DNA from: Cycas panzhihuaensis
Lineage: Eukaryota > Cycadophyta
Length of the DNA stretch: 64,000 nt
NCBI GenBank assembly: GCA_023213395.1
Contig: CM041465.1
Location: 216,387,741-216,451,740 of the forward strand
Direction of reading: 5' to 3'
Part shown: positions 1 to 11,451 of the stretch, piece after piece
Layout: each line of letters begins with the position of its first letter
Position numbering within the stretch: position 1 is the first letter of the stretch
Notes under the pieces: model-generated
Database searches by the model: none
Seen by the model: only the letters and a program-made list of their open reading frames with translations
Told to the model about the DNA's origin: nothing
Translations under genes and position numbers: made by a program

Positions 1-134
1 ATGTGGGCTGTGTAGGCCATGATAATGCTATGGAAATAAATAGTTAATAAAATATATTTATTGTATTATTTAAGCTTTTATTTTTTTTACTGTATCTGAT
101 GTTGATGGGTTCTAGTTAGTGAATCTATCGTTAC

Positions 135-602
135 TATTACATGGCTAATCTTGCAACCAATCAATATAGAGAAATATGAAGAGACATGAAATAAATAAGA
201 TAAAGAAGAAAGAAGGGTTCTAAAGAACATCATATCATATCATATCATCCTTATCATCATTATAATAGAGTGGCGTATATATAACCCTCACCCCTTCATT
301 ATTATATTCCTACCTTTATGTCCACCAATCCTCTTAATCCCCATATAATGGAGGGTCAAAACCCTCTCTAAAGGGTTATGACCCTCTATCATATGGGGAT
401 TAAGAGGATTGGTGGACATAAAGGTAGGAATATAATAATGAGAGGGTGAGTGTTATATATACGCCACTTTATTGTAATGATGATAAGGATGATATGATAT
501 GATATGATGTTCTTTAGAACCCTTCTTTCTTCTTTATCTTATTTATTCCATGTCTCTTTATATTTCTCTATATTGATTGGTTACATGATTAGCCATATAA
601 TA
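135..602. repeat. Near-perfect palindrome, two head-to-head LTR-like arms
   Basis: Bases 135-367 are the reverse complement of 370-602 with scattered mismatches and no net length difference: paired positions sum to 737 at both the centre and the outer ends. Only two bases separate the arms. The right arm is followed by a Met-tRNA type primer site, so it looks like the 5' LTR of the element that follows; the left arm is the same sequence inverted and has no primer site beside it. Transcription through it would give a long hairpin. Confidence 0.9.
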
Positions 603-604
603 AG

Positions 605-616
605 TGGTATCAGAGC
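605..616 (+). other. Primer binding site, initiator Met-tRNA type
   Basis: The 12 bases TGGTATCAGAGC match the usual primer site complementary to the 3' end of plant initiator tRNA-Met, used by most Ty1/copia and many Ty3/gypsy elements. It lies two bases after the palindrome arm, which supports the arm being a 5' LTR. Confidence 0.8.
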
Positions 617-2317
617 TAAGGAAAGGGCAATTTTTTTTCTTATTTCATCTTTATTTATTGCAAGTATTGAAGACATAACCCTATTGGAAGATTGGAAGTC
701 CTATTGAAGGGTTTATAGGGCTAAATATCCTACATATAGTTAAGAGTAAATACCCTAGTAAGAATTTTTTCACCATGCTACTAAGTATTTAGTGTTCATG
801 CAAGGAGTAGTTCTATAATGTGAAGATCCCTCAACTTGCATGTGTATAAAATTATTGTGAGATTCTATTATGTTGCACCTATTAAGCTACTATTTAATCA
901 TTAACATTAACTACTTGAGAGATTAGTATGCTAACCACTAGAGATTGCATCATTCCATGTGAAGATGTCATATCTGTTAGAACTCTTTTTAGAGATCTGT
1001 CTATGCCACTTACAATCATTACCTGAGGGAAATTCATTGACCTTGAAGAAGCCAAGCATCATTTTTATATCTTTTATATATAAAATCTATCCCATGGAAA
1101 GCCCTCACTACAACATCTTCACTAATTCACCATTTCTTGTTTATGAATAAGGGTTTTGTCAAGGAACAAGTCAGTGATCCATTCTCCTATGTGTGATCGT
1201 ATATTAATCCACCTATATTTCTGATAATGATGGTATCCATTATGGTTTTTCTCCTACATTGATTGCTTATAGAACATTTGTAATGCCTACTTCTCAACGC
1301 ACCACATCACAAGAACACCAAGCTATACCTATTCTAAACATGTCCTTAGAGCTCTTGCCTCAAATCTGTGGGCTTATGAGCACCTATGGAGGAATTAACT
1401 TAACTACATTGTGATATGAAAACTACCCTATGAAGAAGTTTTTACTCACTAAGTGCTTAAGAGAATTATTCTATCAGAATAGTATAAAGTCCACACTATC
1501 ATAAGAGTACAAAGTCTATTGAAATAATAGAAAGGAATTTTGGCCAAAGATTTCATGGAGTAGAGATGTTGACGTTAACGCTATTGAAGGAAAGTCATGA
1601 GAATGATCGCTCCTCCTATTCACTGTACATTGACACCTTGTATAATTTCTCTAAGCCAACGATAACCTTAAGCCAGTGATCGAGCTCACTTGGATCTCAT
1701 TTAAAGAACATAGAATAGTAGCTCAAAGATTATGGGCATAGAAACCCTAATGGTAGCGGCTACTTAGGGTAATTTAAGAAAAATATTTTATTATTTTTAC
1801 AATACTAAAATTTAATTGGAATTGAGTCTCATATCTGCTAGCCCCCTCTCTAGCTTAGCGACTACCACATGGAACATTCAAGGTGACCTAGTTTTTAAAA
1901 GGGAGTTTAATAAAATTTTTATACCTATTCTCACTATTTCATCTATATCTCTTTTATACAAATTTGGAATTCAGTTATGTCAAATCTATTGGGTTTCTTA
2001 TTTCAAGGGCTTCGATCTAAACTATAATATGGCATATTTTGGACTTTTCTTATTATAGATATTAATGTTTGAAGTTGAGTCTTATAGTTAAATATCATCT
2101 TTTAATGTAATTTTTATACTTTTTTGGCCATTTGGACTTTGGCTTGTATGCCATCACTCTTGAGGCCACAACATTAAGGGGACCAACTAGTTATAGACAC
2201 CTCCTTAAAAATAAAATAAATAAATAAATACAATAAAATGAGGGACAAATGGACCCAGGGCCTGATAGGAAATTACTTGTATCCTATGAGAAAAAGGTCT
2301 TGTTGATTGGTACTATA

Positions 2318-3090
2318 ATTATGAACAATTCTTTTTTTACTATAATGATGACCTTGACCTCGTTTACTTTGAGATGCATGGTGATATTTAACTTTATGAC
2401 TGGGTTGCCACTCTAGAATAGTTCTTTGAAGATTATTCTACAGTTTACTACTTTAAGAAAGATTACGCCAAAGTTATATTTGCTATGTTATTCTTGTAAT
2501 GGGACCTTCGTCGAACAGTTTAGAAGTGTTGTCTCTCATACCCAAATCTAAATTAGGCATCCTTCAAGATGGAGCTTCAAAGGGAAATAGGAGCTTGCCT
2601 AGTTATTAAAGCTTCTATAAAAGAAGATGTACAAGACCAAGATGATGGGTTATAAGATGATCATCAGTATAATGTAATAATTCTTCTTAACCAAAGCACC
2701 CAACTAAAAGGAATATCCAAACAAGAGGAAGAAAAAGAAGATGAGGTAAATTTTACTTCTAATTAGCATGATGAAATCCCTTTACTTAAGGGTATAAACA
2801 TAAAGTTAGTTCCATCATCATTCATATTGCAGGAGCATTTAGGTTCTCATTTTTGGGAATCCCTAAATTACTACACCTTAGACCCACATTTCTTTGGGTT
2901 TTGTAATCAAACAAAGAAGTCACTCTTTCCAGGACCATATCACCATCTACATGGACTTATGTATCTTTCCTCGATAACAATATTTACAACAACATTATTT
3001 CTTCATTATCACCTTGATCAGACCACTACCTATGACATATTAATAGCAGTAGGTGGTAGACACATATATATTTGTATTAGGATGCTTTGA
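2318..3090 (+). pseudogene. Gag relic of worn LTR element
   Basis: Conceptual translation of about 2318-2600, ignoring stops, gives a pattern like the retrotransposon gag core: a short D/F-rich start, then DWVATLE followed by FFEDY, then an A-x-x-I-F-A helix. The element at 26236-28387 gives an alignable translation (YDYVTTS, then IMFAMAYL), which is the best evidence that this was protein. A later open stretch of 87 codons at 2827-3090 ends in a segment with the block TTYDILI; its counterpart in the other element ends TTLDILI. The function of that tail is unknown. Several in-frame stops make it a relic. Confidence 0.5.
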
Positions 3091-3103
3091 GGGTAAATCA
3101 TCT

Positions 3104-3390
3104 CAGGGGAGAAGGCATGTAATGACCCCATACTATATGTAATAGGATAGGAGGTTAAGGGTTAAGGAGGATAAGAATGTGTGATTGGGTAGCTTAGTGG
3201 CAACATAATATAATAATGGGTGGTTGTCTTATAAATATAACATCCTCGTCTTATGTAAGGTAACTTGATATAATTTTGAATACAACCTATTAGGGTTCAC
3301 TTTGGTGCCCCATTTGATGTTCTATTGGTGATCTTTTTGTCTTTCAACATTCTTCTGTTTTGCTCTCTTATGGTTATAGGAGTTGTCTTG
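3104..3390 (+). repeat. Polypurine tract and start of 3' LTR
   Basis: A purine run, AGGGGAGAAGG, sits directly before TGTAATGACCCC at 3118. The element at 26236-28387 has the same arrangement, AGAGGAGAGGACA followed by TGTAGTGATCC. This is the classic plus-strand primer next to the 3' LTR. A TATA-like TTATAAATA lies near 3230. The LTR's right end cannot be fixed. Confidence 0.5.
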
Positions 3391-3820
3391 TAATAGTTAC
3401 ATTGAGTAATCCCTTTAGATTTACTCCCTAATCAACTCATAGAAGTTATATTATTGCTATTCATGGAGGTCAAATTATAATTTAATGGTACTTTTTTTTT
3501 CTAATATTTTCCTTAATTAAATTATATTGTAATCTTATTTGAAATTCACTGACAATCTTATCACTTAGTGGTCACGTGAAGGGTATAAAGTGACTAAGTT
3601 ACTTTTGCAAAGGGGATAAACCTTAATTAAAATGCTATCATATGAGTTTAGTACCTACATATATATTTTTACCTATAACTTTATTGCACAAACTTAGAAT
3701 TCAATTCCATCTATTTTGATATATTCTTCATTTTGTAGGTTTCATTTTGACCTATTATATGACATGTTTTAGAGCTTTTTTTAACTAGATATTAAGATTT
3801 AAAGTTAGGTCTTATAATTG
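3391..3820. other. AT-rich stretch with a shared UTR-like repeat
   Basis: No gene seen. Part of it (about 3640-3840) resembles 1900-2090 in the worn element to the left and, inverted, 27440-27640 inside the small element. It is probably untranslated internal sequence from another copy of that element family. Confidence 0.4.
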
Positions 3821-4650
3821 CAATAATAGAATTAGAGATAAGTAGACAACACAAATGATAAAGGAAGAAGATGACAATAATATTCTATGAGGAAGGTGGT
3901 GTTAATGAACACTAAGGTCTTTGGACCCCATGTATAAATAGGTAAGACTGAGAGGGTTTGATACACTTCTTAAGTTTTACTACTGCTTAACATTAATAAA
4001 TACCTGAAAAGTGAGTTGCCTATAAGATATGGAATATTACCCCAATGTAAGCATTATCCAAATATTTCTCCCCCCTAATGTCTATTTGGGGAGATTCTTT
4101 TCTTACCTCTAAATTGGATGAATTTTATTTTGCCAAGTATATTTGTAAAGATATCCACCACCTAATCCTTTATGCTACAATAAACTAACTCCAACTCACC
4201 TTACTGTATTAGTTTTTTGATGCAATGATGATGTGTTTTGATGCAGTGATGATGTGTTTCTATGTGCTAGTTATCATAAAATTATTATGTGGTACCAATA
4301 TATTCCTCCTATAAATCTTGAAGTAATCTCCTAAGCCAAAATTTTCACATGCTACTACTATAATTATCTTGTATTCTACTTCTACAATAGAGGGTGATAT
4401 TGTTGCCTACTTTTTGAACTCTATGCTACTATTGTTAAATCCAAACTAAATGTATAACCTAAAGTAGACTTTTTGTCATTTACATAACTTGCCTAATCTG
4501 AGTTGGCATAACCAATCAACATGTAATCCCTTGATGACCTACAATATAAGCCATACCTAATGGTTCCTTTGAGATACCTAAGAATCCTTTTAGCTACCTA
4601 CTAATATATATCTAACCCATATTACCTTTCAATAGTATGAATGGATTATT
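3821..4650 (-). pseudogene. Ty1/copia remnant: RNase H end, PPT and 3' LTR
   Basis: Read on the minus strand with frameshifts and stops, 4650 to about 4060 gives the tail of a copia polyprotein: a block like AKRILRYLKGTIRYGLYC, then KKSTLGYTF, then a TISPSIVEVEYKI block matching the 'STTEAEY' region of copia RNase H, then KHI and a C-terminal tail. A run of G with flanking purines (minus strand near 4075-4060) fits the PPT, and a short LTR-like stretch follows to about 3821. Everything upstream of RNase H is missing. The boundary with the gypsy sequence at 4651 is approximate. Confidence 0.65.
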
Positions 4651-4815
4651 AGGGGAGTGATTAATCCTATAAGTTCTAAGAGATTAGAACTACTTAACCT
4701 AAGGATAGTGCCTAATCCTTTGATGGATAAGGTATAAAAATTTAAGACCAAATAGTATAGTCTAATTTAGATGTATAAATTCTTTATTATTCTAGCATAA
4801 TGGAAAGTGCAATAT
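4651..4815 (-). pseudogene. Tail of gypsy protease, continued from 21930
   Basis: Conceptual minus-strand translation gives a pattern like the post-protease region of Ty3/gypsy elements (a block resembling 'FY.L.I.G...+LG..WL..LG.I'), with stops. It continues directly the protease sequence that breaks off at 21930, once the CCTAG-flanked solo LTR between them is removed. This shared reading on both sides of the inserted LTR is independent support for the nested reconstruction. Confidence 0.5.
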
Positions 4816-4820
4816 CCTAG

Positions 4821-5997
4821 TGGAATTGCACCTCTGGGGGGGGTCACTAGACTTTGAACAAGATCGAGCCAAATAACTAATGGTTTTGGCGGTTATGGAC
4901 CTACAATGGCAAGTGAAAGAAATCACCCACAAAAGGTGTTTGTGTATCAGAATGTAGGTTCGAGACCCACAAATGGCACATAAACTCCTTTAAGGTAACT
5001 CTCCCTCGATATAGAGTGGTGGATGGATGAGGGATCTCCCTGGTTTCTCGAGTAACCTCAAAAGGGACCCTCCCATCCTTGGATGGCCAAAGGAGGGAGG
5101 TAAGAGGTGAGGGAATAGCTCCTCGTGTGAAGGGGTTATGAAAGAAATGATCCTTAGTGGAAAATAGGGAAGACACGTACATGAGCTTAAGACGACTTTG
5201 CAATGTGAGTGGTCAAGATGATGGCTAGTCTCACAACCTAAAGACCAAACTTGGAAGGCCTGGCCTAGGGAAATAACAAAAGAACAAATAACCTTAAGAG
5301 GGGGTGCTCTCAAGGTGCCAAATCTTAGGAGGATTCTAAGAGTGGCGAGTCAACAAAAAGGTTGTCTTTTTGTTTGTCTTTGTTTTATATATAGTAAAGA
5401 AATGCAAAGTGAAAGTGTAATATTTATGAGAACGTTGTGTGTTTATGTTTAAAAGAAACTACTTTTTAAGGAAAGAAAGTAATGCAAATCCCTCTCTCTT
5501 ATTTACTATATATGCAACCTCACTCTCTTTATCTCTTTAAATGCAAAAAGGGGATTAAAGAGATTGTTATGTAACACAAAACTCATACAAAGAGTGCAAA
5601 GTTACTTAGTAACATGCAATGAAATGGAATAGGCGTGTGCATGCAAGTGCCTAGACCTCCACTACATGAGCTTGCAAAAACAAACAAGCAAAGTGCAAGA
5701 GACCCTACCAATCTTTTCCTTTCCTTTTGCTTAAGGGATACTCAAAAGAGGGGGAAAAGAGTAAGGAAAAGAAGGTTAGGAAAACAAAGATGTACTTGAG
5801 ATGTGGCAGCCAAGGTAGTGCTTCCCTCACTATGCTTGTGATCCTTACCCTTCTCCTTGCCGTAGATGGCATAATGGAAGGAGTGCCAATGAAGAAAGGG
5901 GGGCTCGCTTACCTTCCTATAAAATCAAGAAGGAAAAAGGAAATGCAACAAAAGGAAATTTAGAGACTATCGTAACTCCACTTTATAATTATGAGAG
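4821..5997 (-). repeat. Solo Tat LTR, first half (TSD CCTAG)
   Basis: Starts TGGAATTGCACC, the reverse complement of an LTR end in ...CA, and is preceded by CCTAG at 4816-4820. The other half ends at 21924 with GGACA and is followed by CCTAG at 21925-21929. The sequence near 4940-5110 aligns with the LTRs of copy B (a block GACCCACAAATGGC and a block CCTTGGATGGCC are shared). No primer site, gag or pol adjoins it, so it is a solo LTR left by LTR-LTR recombination and later split by copy B. Confidence 0.85.
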
Positions 5998-8787
5998 TGG
6001 AATCGTATTTGCGGGATGGTCACTGTGCTTCATAGGAATTAGGGTGGTCAACAGCTAATGCTGGGGGTATGGATGAAAACCTATAAGCAAGAGGGAACAC
6101 CACACAGGGCATCCATGCACTGGAGCGTGAGTTCAGGACCCACAAATGGCGCCCAACTTCCTCAGAGTAGCTTTCAAATCTGAGAGGGAAGATACACATA
6201 GGGGTACCCCGGATGGTCTCAAAGAGGAAGGTCCTCCTACCCTTGGATGGCCGTAAGGGAAGAGGAGAGACCCTCGAAGGAGGTGTTCCTATGGAAAAGG
6301 AACATGAGATAGAAGATTATAGGCAAAGGGCCTAAGACAAGCATGGATAGGCTTCCCTTAGGCTAATTAGCCTAAAGCAAATCTAACCAAGGAAAGGAAT
6401 GAAAAAAAGGGGGACTAAGAGCTACTCTCCCTCTCTCTCTTATATATTCAATAAAAAAAGGCTAAGAGAGAAAAGGAACAAGTGTCTTGTGTGCATTCAA
6501 GCGTGCAAACTAAGTGGAATGCAACTAAGGGTGCTTTGAGACTAGATAGGAAAAAAGAGAGAGGAATGCAATCCCTACTATGCCCTTTTCCTATAAAAAC
6601 AAGCACACAACACACTTATGCAAAGCAAATGCAAGTGGTTCATTTATTACCCTTTTTACCTTTATGTGATCTATTAAGAAAATGCAATAGATACTAGATA
6701 AGAGCATAAAAAGAAAAGGGGTGGATGGATAGAGATGATGCGTACTCGAGAAGTGTAGCAGATGGTGAAGAACCTCACTTGCATGCAATGTACACCCTCT
6801 CACTTATAGTTGGTGTATAGCCAAAGTTGGAGTGGAAAACAGGGGCTTCCCTCCCCGTACAAAAGACAAAGCAGAGCAGGAAAGCCAAAGAAAGCAAACA
6901 AGCGTACCAAGAAGCAAATAAAGCAGAAGAGGAAAGAAGCGTAAAGACTTACCCGGGGTCGTACGTTCTTCCTCTTCACAAACATTGCTTCAAACCTACA
7001 CCCACAAGAGGTTTTTCCTTTTAAGAAGGGGCTGCAAGATACTATATAGGCAAAGGTATGATATGAATTCTAAAATTTTATATTTTAAGTTAGTGTAACT
7101 ACTACTAAAAATAATTTTTCTTTTCTTAAAGAAAGACCACGCATACCAAGAAAGAAGGAAATGGTAGCCTCAGGATGGCAAAACCCTCTACAAAAAGCTC
7201 TCCATACAGCCTCAAAATACAGCAAGGTGAGGGTTATGTGATAGTCTATGAGCAACAAACAAGCATGGGGATGAATGATGCAGGACGTAGGAGAGAAGCC
7301 TAGGTAGCAGAGTCACTATGGACAACGAATCACCACACAAGCCTCGTCAAAGGTCTAAATGGATGCTGGGCAAGGTCAGGGGCATAGAGGAGGCCCAAAA
7401 GAAGAGTGTGCAGGCCTAGAATCAATGTAGCAAGGGCTATGTATGCTGATATCTAGTATAAGCTTAGATTCTAACCACTCTTAGTTAGCTCAAGGAAAGC
7501 ATGGGCACAAGAGAGGAAGGATGGGAAGGGGTTTGCCCTTAGGCAGTAGGTCTAATTGGGACAAATCCCACCTTACTCCCTTCACCCAATCCTTGTAAGC
7601 CCTCTCCGATAGCTTTCTTGAAGAAAACTTGCAGAGAATGGGAAGGAGATCAAGGTATTCGAAGCTAAACACAAGGAAGAGCAATCCTTTCTATAGCTAA
7701 AGGATAAAAGGGAAGAAAAATACACTTTTGAATAAGTTCCAATGGAGTAAATATATGGTAGAACATAAAAACAAGGTAAGAAGTACTTGCTGGGCTGAGT
7801 TGAGAGCAGATCTACCCCTGCAACCAGTGGAAGAGAGCAGGTCCTATAAGGTTTGTAGGGTATTTCCAAAAGTAGAGCTGTGGTAGATACTTGTTGGGTG
7901 AAATTGAGGGAGAAACAAGGAGATCTTACTTGGAAATGCTTGGAGGAGAGTCTCTTGCCATGTGACAGAGCTACTGCAAGTGGATCCTAAGCTGGAATGG
8001 CAAAAAATGCAGAGTTGTAGGCATACCTATGAAAGGAAGGAAAAAGAGAGCAGAATTACAATAGTAGAATGTGATGTTTGAGAGCTAAGAGATATGAAAT
8101 GAAGTATTTTTTGGGATATATACCCATCCTAAACTTAATCAAGCAATTAGGGTATGGGTATGGATAAGTTGGTCACTTATCCACGTGGCAATTCTGCGAA
8201 AAAAGTGAGAATTGCCATTGCAGATAAAAAAATAAAGTGCAATAGTCACACTACGGTAAACTTCATAGTACCGCTTAGTTTATAGAAGTGCAAGACCAAA
8301 ATGCTAAAATAGCAATGGCCAAGGTTCTGGGAGCCCTAGAAAAAGATGTGGTAGGCTCAGAGGGTCAGCCCTCTTGTCCGCATTTAATAGGGACCTGGAT
8401 GACATGTGAACTAGACCAAATGAGGCATCAAAATCTAGGATTCCCAGAAATATCATGAAGGGGACACAAGATCAGGGTATGAGTAGGTCATACAAGTCGA
8501 GTGAGGCCTGAGGTGATGTGGAGGTGGGACAGAGGGTCATAGAGTGCCATGGGGATGCCTACCTTGTGGAAAGGTAGGTCCCGTAGGTCGTCATAAGCTA
8601 AAAATATGACAAGCAGTATGATTAAGTAATGGATGCAAGATGATCACTCAAATGTGGCAGTCAATCATGCAATGAGGCAATGCTTCTATCTACCTTTCCA
8701 AAGAAATAATATAGGCAAAAAGGAAGAAGCATACTTGCGCTTACCTGAGTCGACATATCTATACCCATTCCCAATAGCCGAGAAACA
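5998..8787 (-). repeat. 3' LTR of copy B (2790 bp)
   Basis: Runs from TGGAATCG (the LTR's CA end, inverted) to AAACA (its TG start, inverted). It aligns with 18429-20008 along its length, except that the partner lacks about 1.23 kb (6243-7477 here). A TATA-like GTATATATCC on the minus strand lies near 8114-8122, in the conserved block that also carries a CCTAAT..CTTG motif. Open reading frames inside it are not kept in phase between copies and look accidental. Confidence 0.85.
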
Positions 8788-8799
8788 CTACCCCCTTGG
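8788..8799 (-). other. Polypurine tract of copy B
   Basis: On the minus strand CCAAGGGGGTAG abuts the LTR start TGTTTC. This is the expected position and composition of the plus-strand primer; copy A has a degraded version before 44021. Confidence 0.7.
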
Positions 8800-8874
8800 C
8801 AGCAGAGCCTTGTCGCTCGGAAGTATGGTGCGATGGCAAATGCTGGCAATAAACTATCTGTAGCACATGTATGT

Positions 8875-9014
<140 letters not shown>

Positions 9015-9339
9015 CAATCATGATCACAATAAGAGCCAAGGGTGCCAGTGAGTGTCATGGCAGAACGTGTGGATACGAGAACAAGGGTGGAGATAACATA
9101 GGGGTTGCCTATGCGCCACTTGAGAATCGACTGGAAGCTATGACGGATGAGGGGGATGCCCTCATCGTAAGAGTACAAAGAGAAGGTGTAATGATGACAA
9201 GAGAAAGAGTAAACGAGAAACCCTGATGGTTGCCATAGTTTAACCTCATTAGCGGCTAGCTTTCGGAGGTGCAAGCAGATCACAAAGTGAACTGCAAGAT
9301 GGCCCGAGACTTGGGCAACAAGGTGACCAGGCAAGTCTC

Positions 9340-9762
9340 TCAAGGGTGGTCGACAAGAAGAGGAAGGCGACACTTAAGGATGAGGTGAACAAGGCTATCT
9401 GCCTAAACATTGAGGGCCCGAGGGATGTGTCAGATGTTGACAGACTAAAAATAAGCTAATAGGGATCTAGCGGTCAAAGCGAGGGCTCTCAAGCATGGGT
9501 ATCACACCTGGTAAATATGGGTGAGATGGGACACCACCACTTGGGAGTCATAAAGGAGAACAATGGATCTGTGGTGGAAATAGAGTGCATAGGTGAGCAC
9601 TTTAATAACGACCATGTACTCAGCTTCGTTATTGATGGCCTTAGGGAGGAGGATTCTAGAACATAGGAAATCATGTCTGGAAGGGTCGTGAAGAATCCAC
9701 ACAGTGGCAGTGGGACCGAGATTACTGTGGCTTCCACCATCAATGAAGATGAAGAGAACCAT
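9340..9762 (-). pseudogene. Archaeal-type RNase H, copy B
   Basis: A 140-codon minus-strand frame with stops. It begins near FIFIDGGSHSNLGP, matching the [TS]DGGSRGNPGP start of bacterial/archaeal RNase HI; NNEAEY gives the catalytic Glu, LLYDSQVVVSHL the next Asp, and IPRALNV-stop-ADSL the last. Family role: cutting RNA in RNA:DNA hybrids during reverse transcription. It lies between the antisense gene and the 3' LTR, separate from pol, just as in copy A. Several stops sit where a Gln or other residue is expected. It is a relic, but one of the best preserved frames in this copy. Confidence 0.8.
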
Positions 9763-10223
9763 AGGTAAGAAAAGAAAGTGTCTCAGTAGAGAAAATATGT
9801 AATAGAGTCACAGTTGAAGAGAAAGAGGCTCATATGGCTAGAAATAGTGGCCGTGAAGGGTAGGAGGACCTAACAATGAGGTTACCCAAGGATAAGAGTA
9901 GGCTATCTAACCACTGGTAGAGAGCAGGCAGCAAAATAGCCACTCGGGGATGCCAAAGGTTACCTAACAAAGTAAAGAGTGATCCCGATCTAAGGGAGCA
10001 CTTCCTTTGGAGACCCTAGGGGCACGAATGGACTGCAAGAACAAATCTAGGATGGCGAAACAAGCCAAATAAGTATAAACTTGGATATGCATGGGGGTGG
10101 CACGCAAAACAAGATAGAAGGGCCCTAGTAAAAATGCATCAGTGAGGTGCTATAAATGCACCTAGAGGAATGAGTAAAACAGAGGCTATGGAAGCACAAT
10201 GAGGAATAGGGTCAGAAGGCAAT

Positions 10224-10833
10224 TGTTGAGAATAGAAGGTCCAACCCTCTAACAACCACTAAGATCTATTACTTTCTTACAACCAGTTATAGAAATGAAA
10301 CATACAAATTACATGCAAGTTCTTAAAACCAGAGATTATATAGTAACAAGATAATGAAAGCCAAACATCACATGTGCACCCGATATAACGTGGTAAAACC
10401 CTAGCAGTGTGCTAGGGAAACATCCACACAGGAAAGGTAGCTTTCTTTATTACTGTAGAATGGAGAAAATAGTACATCACAGATACATAGTGCTCTCTGG
10501 AACAACAATTAGCTGTCGCCTTCTTCACTGTACATTGCATAACATTACAACATAATAAGAAAAGAACTAAAACGGGCTATATGAGAGGACATCCAAGACC
10601 TAAAATCTCAATCGTAGAATCTAGGGTATTTTCATTATACGACCCTGATTCTCTTTACACTTTAATAAGGTTTACATGGTCAATTTTTGGGTTGGGGGCT
10701 ATCGTCCCCCGCACCCCCCGGCCAAGGGGGGCTCCCGCCCCCTTTGGAACCCCCCGAGAAAGATTAGGGGGGGAAACCGCGCCGAAAACAGGCTATAATT
10801 TTAGCCCTATAATTGTTGTCACAATACCCAACA
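10224..10833 (-). repeat. Unrelated solo LTR inserted in copy B
   Basis: Begins TGTTGAGAATAG and ends AATACCCAACA, so the minus-strand LTR is TGTTGGG...CTCAACA. Flanks are GCAAT (10219-10223) and ACAAT (10834-10838), a target duplication with one mismatch. Removing it restores alignment with copy A across the site (ATTGCCTTCTG... next to ...CATCATTGT). It carries an unusually GC-rich stretch (about 10695-10790) with runs of G and C able to pair. No internal element sequence adjoins, so it is a solo LTR. Confidence 0.8.
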
Positions 10834-10916
10834 ACAATGATGATTGAAGATAAGAGATGATCTCAAGGGCTATCTCAAAAATAAAGACAGGGAAAGTACC
10901 CATCAGGCCCCCTGCC

Positions 10917-10924
10917 TATATAAG
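10917..10924 (+). promoter_or_regulatory. TATA box of antisense gene, copy B
   Basis: TATATAAG lies in the block CCCCCTGCCTATATAAGG. Copy A has the same block on the opposite strand at 42669-42685. In both copies it is about 660-670 bases upstream of the first recognisable coding exon of the antisense gene, and on that gene's sense strand. It is a good candidate core promoter. Confidence 0.6.
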
Positions 10925-11363
10925 GAGAATCGATGAAAATATGATTCATTTTCATAGGCTCACAAATGAATTCAGAGCCCTTCCTTTATACAGTAGAGCA
11001 CCACCCAATTTCAGAGGCACACAAAGGGAGATCTGACTGTTGGATCGAGACTAGGAGATAGAGGTTGAGACAAGGGTGATGAGATGGTAACGACACGACT
11101 AAATCTAGTGAGTGGATCATCCAAACCCAACCCCATATTGTCAATTGAAATTTATTACTTTTTAATATTTTTTAGTGTAGTTTTGGTCCCTATATAGGTG
11201 AGAAATGATCTCCCAGAGTCTAAAATGGACCCAGAGAGAGGCAGGACCAGGGCATTAGGTAGCCTTGGTCCCAATGGGCCTAGCCATAGCCCGCTTTGGG
11301 AAAAAAATTTATGTTTTTAGGTGGGAAAGCCTCCTATTTAGGGGGGGGTGACGTTCGCACTGA

Positions 11364-11451
11364 GGTAAAGATCGTGGTGCCACAATCTTTACCGCGGGGC
11401 CCCAAACGCCGTGGGACCCAGGCCAAACTCCATGGTATCGTGAAGTTTGGC
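11364..11451 (+). promoter_or_regulatory. Paired inverted repeats in antisense-gene leader, copy B
   Basis: Two adjacent palindromes: 11364-11393 (GGTAAAGAT.GTGG against CCAC.ATCTTTACC) and 11422-11451 (GCCAAACT against AGTTTGGC). Copy A has both at the matching place (42203-42232 and 42148-42173) in the same order, with changed bases but kept pairing. They may form RNA stems in the leader or act as DNA sites. Confidence 0.55.

Larger units (their letters stand above)
370..3390 (+). mobile_element. Worn LTR retrotransposon with gag relic
   Basis: The order is LTR-like sequence (370-602), a primer site (605-616), an internal region full of stops, a gag relic, a purine-rich tract (3104-3116) and an LTR-like start at 3118. 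The same layout, similar gag and similar terminal reading frame occur in the complete small element at 26236-28387, which supports the call. The two LTR-like ends resemble each other only in the first 40 bases or so and in an A/T-rich core, so they are either very old or not from one insertion. The right end is a guess. Bases 617-1790 show nothing I recognise; 1800-2130 is a repeat also seen at 3640-3840 and 27440-27640. Confidence 0.5.

Noticed and set aside
4940-4965. GGTTCGAGACC resembling a tRNA B box
   Set aside because: No A box or cloverleaf around it; it is part of the conserved LTR end, where other copies read AGTTCAGGACC or AGTTTGGGACC.
4901-5313. Two overlapping minus-strand open frames of about 100 codons
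   Set aside because: They lie in the solo LTR; no domain, and the phase is not kept in the copy B LTRs.
6125-6160. ATGGCGCCCAAC resembling a retroviral primer site
   Set aside because: It lies inside the LTR, about 140 bases from its end, and copy A shows the true primer site directly after the LTR.
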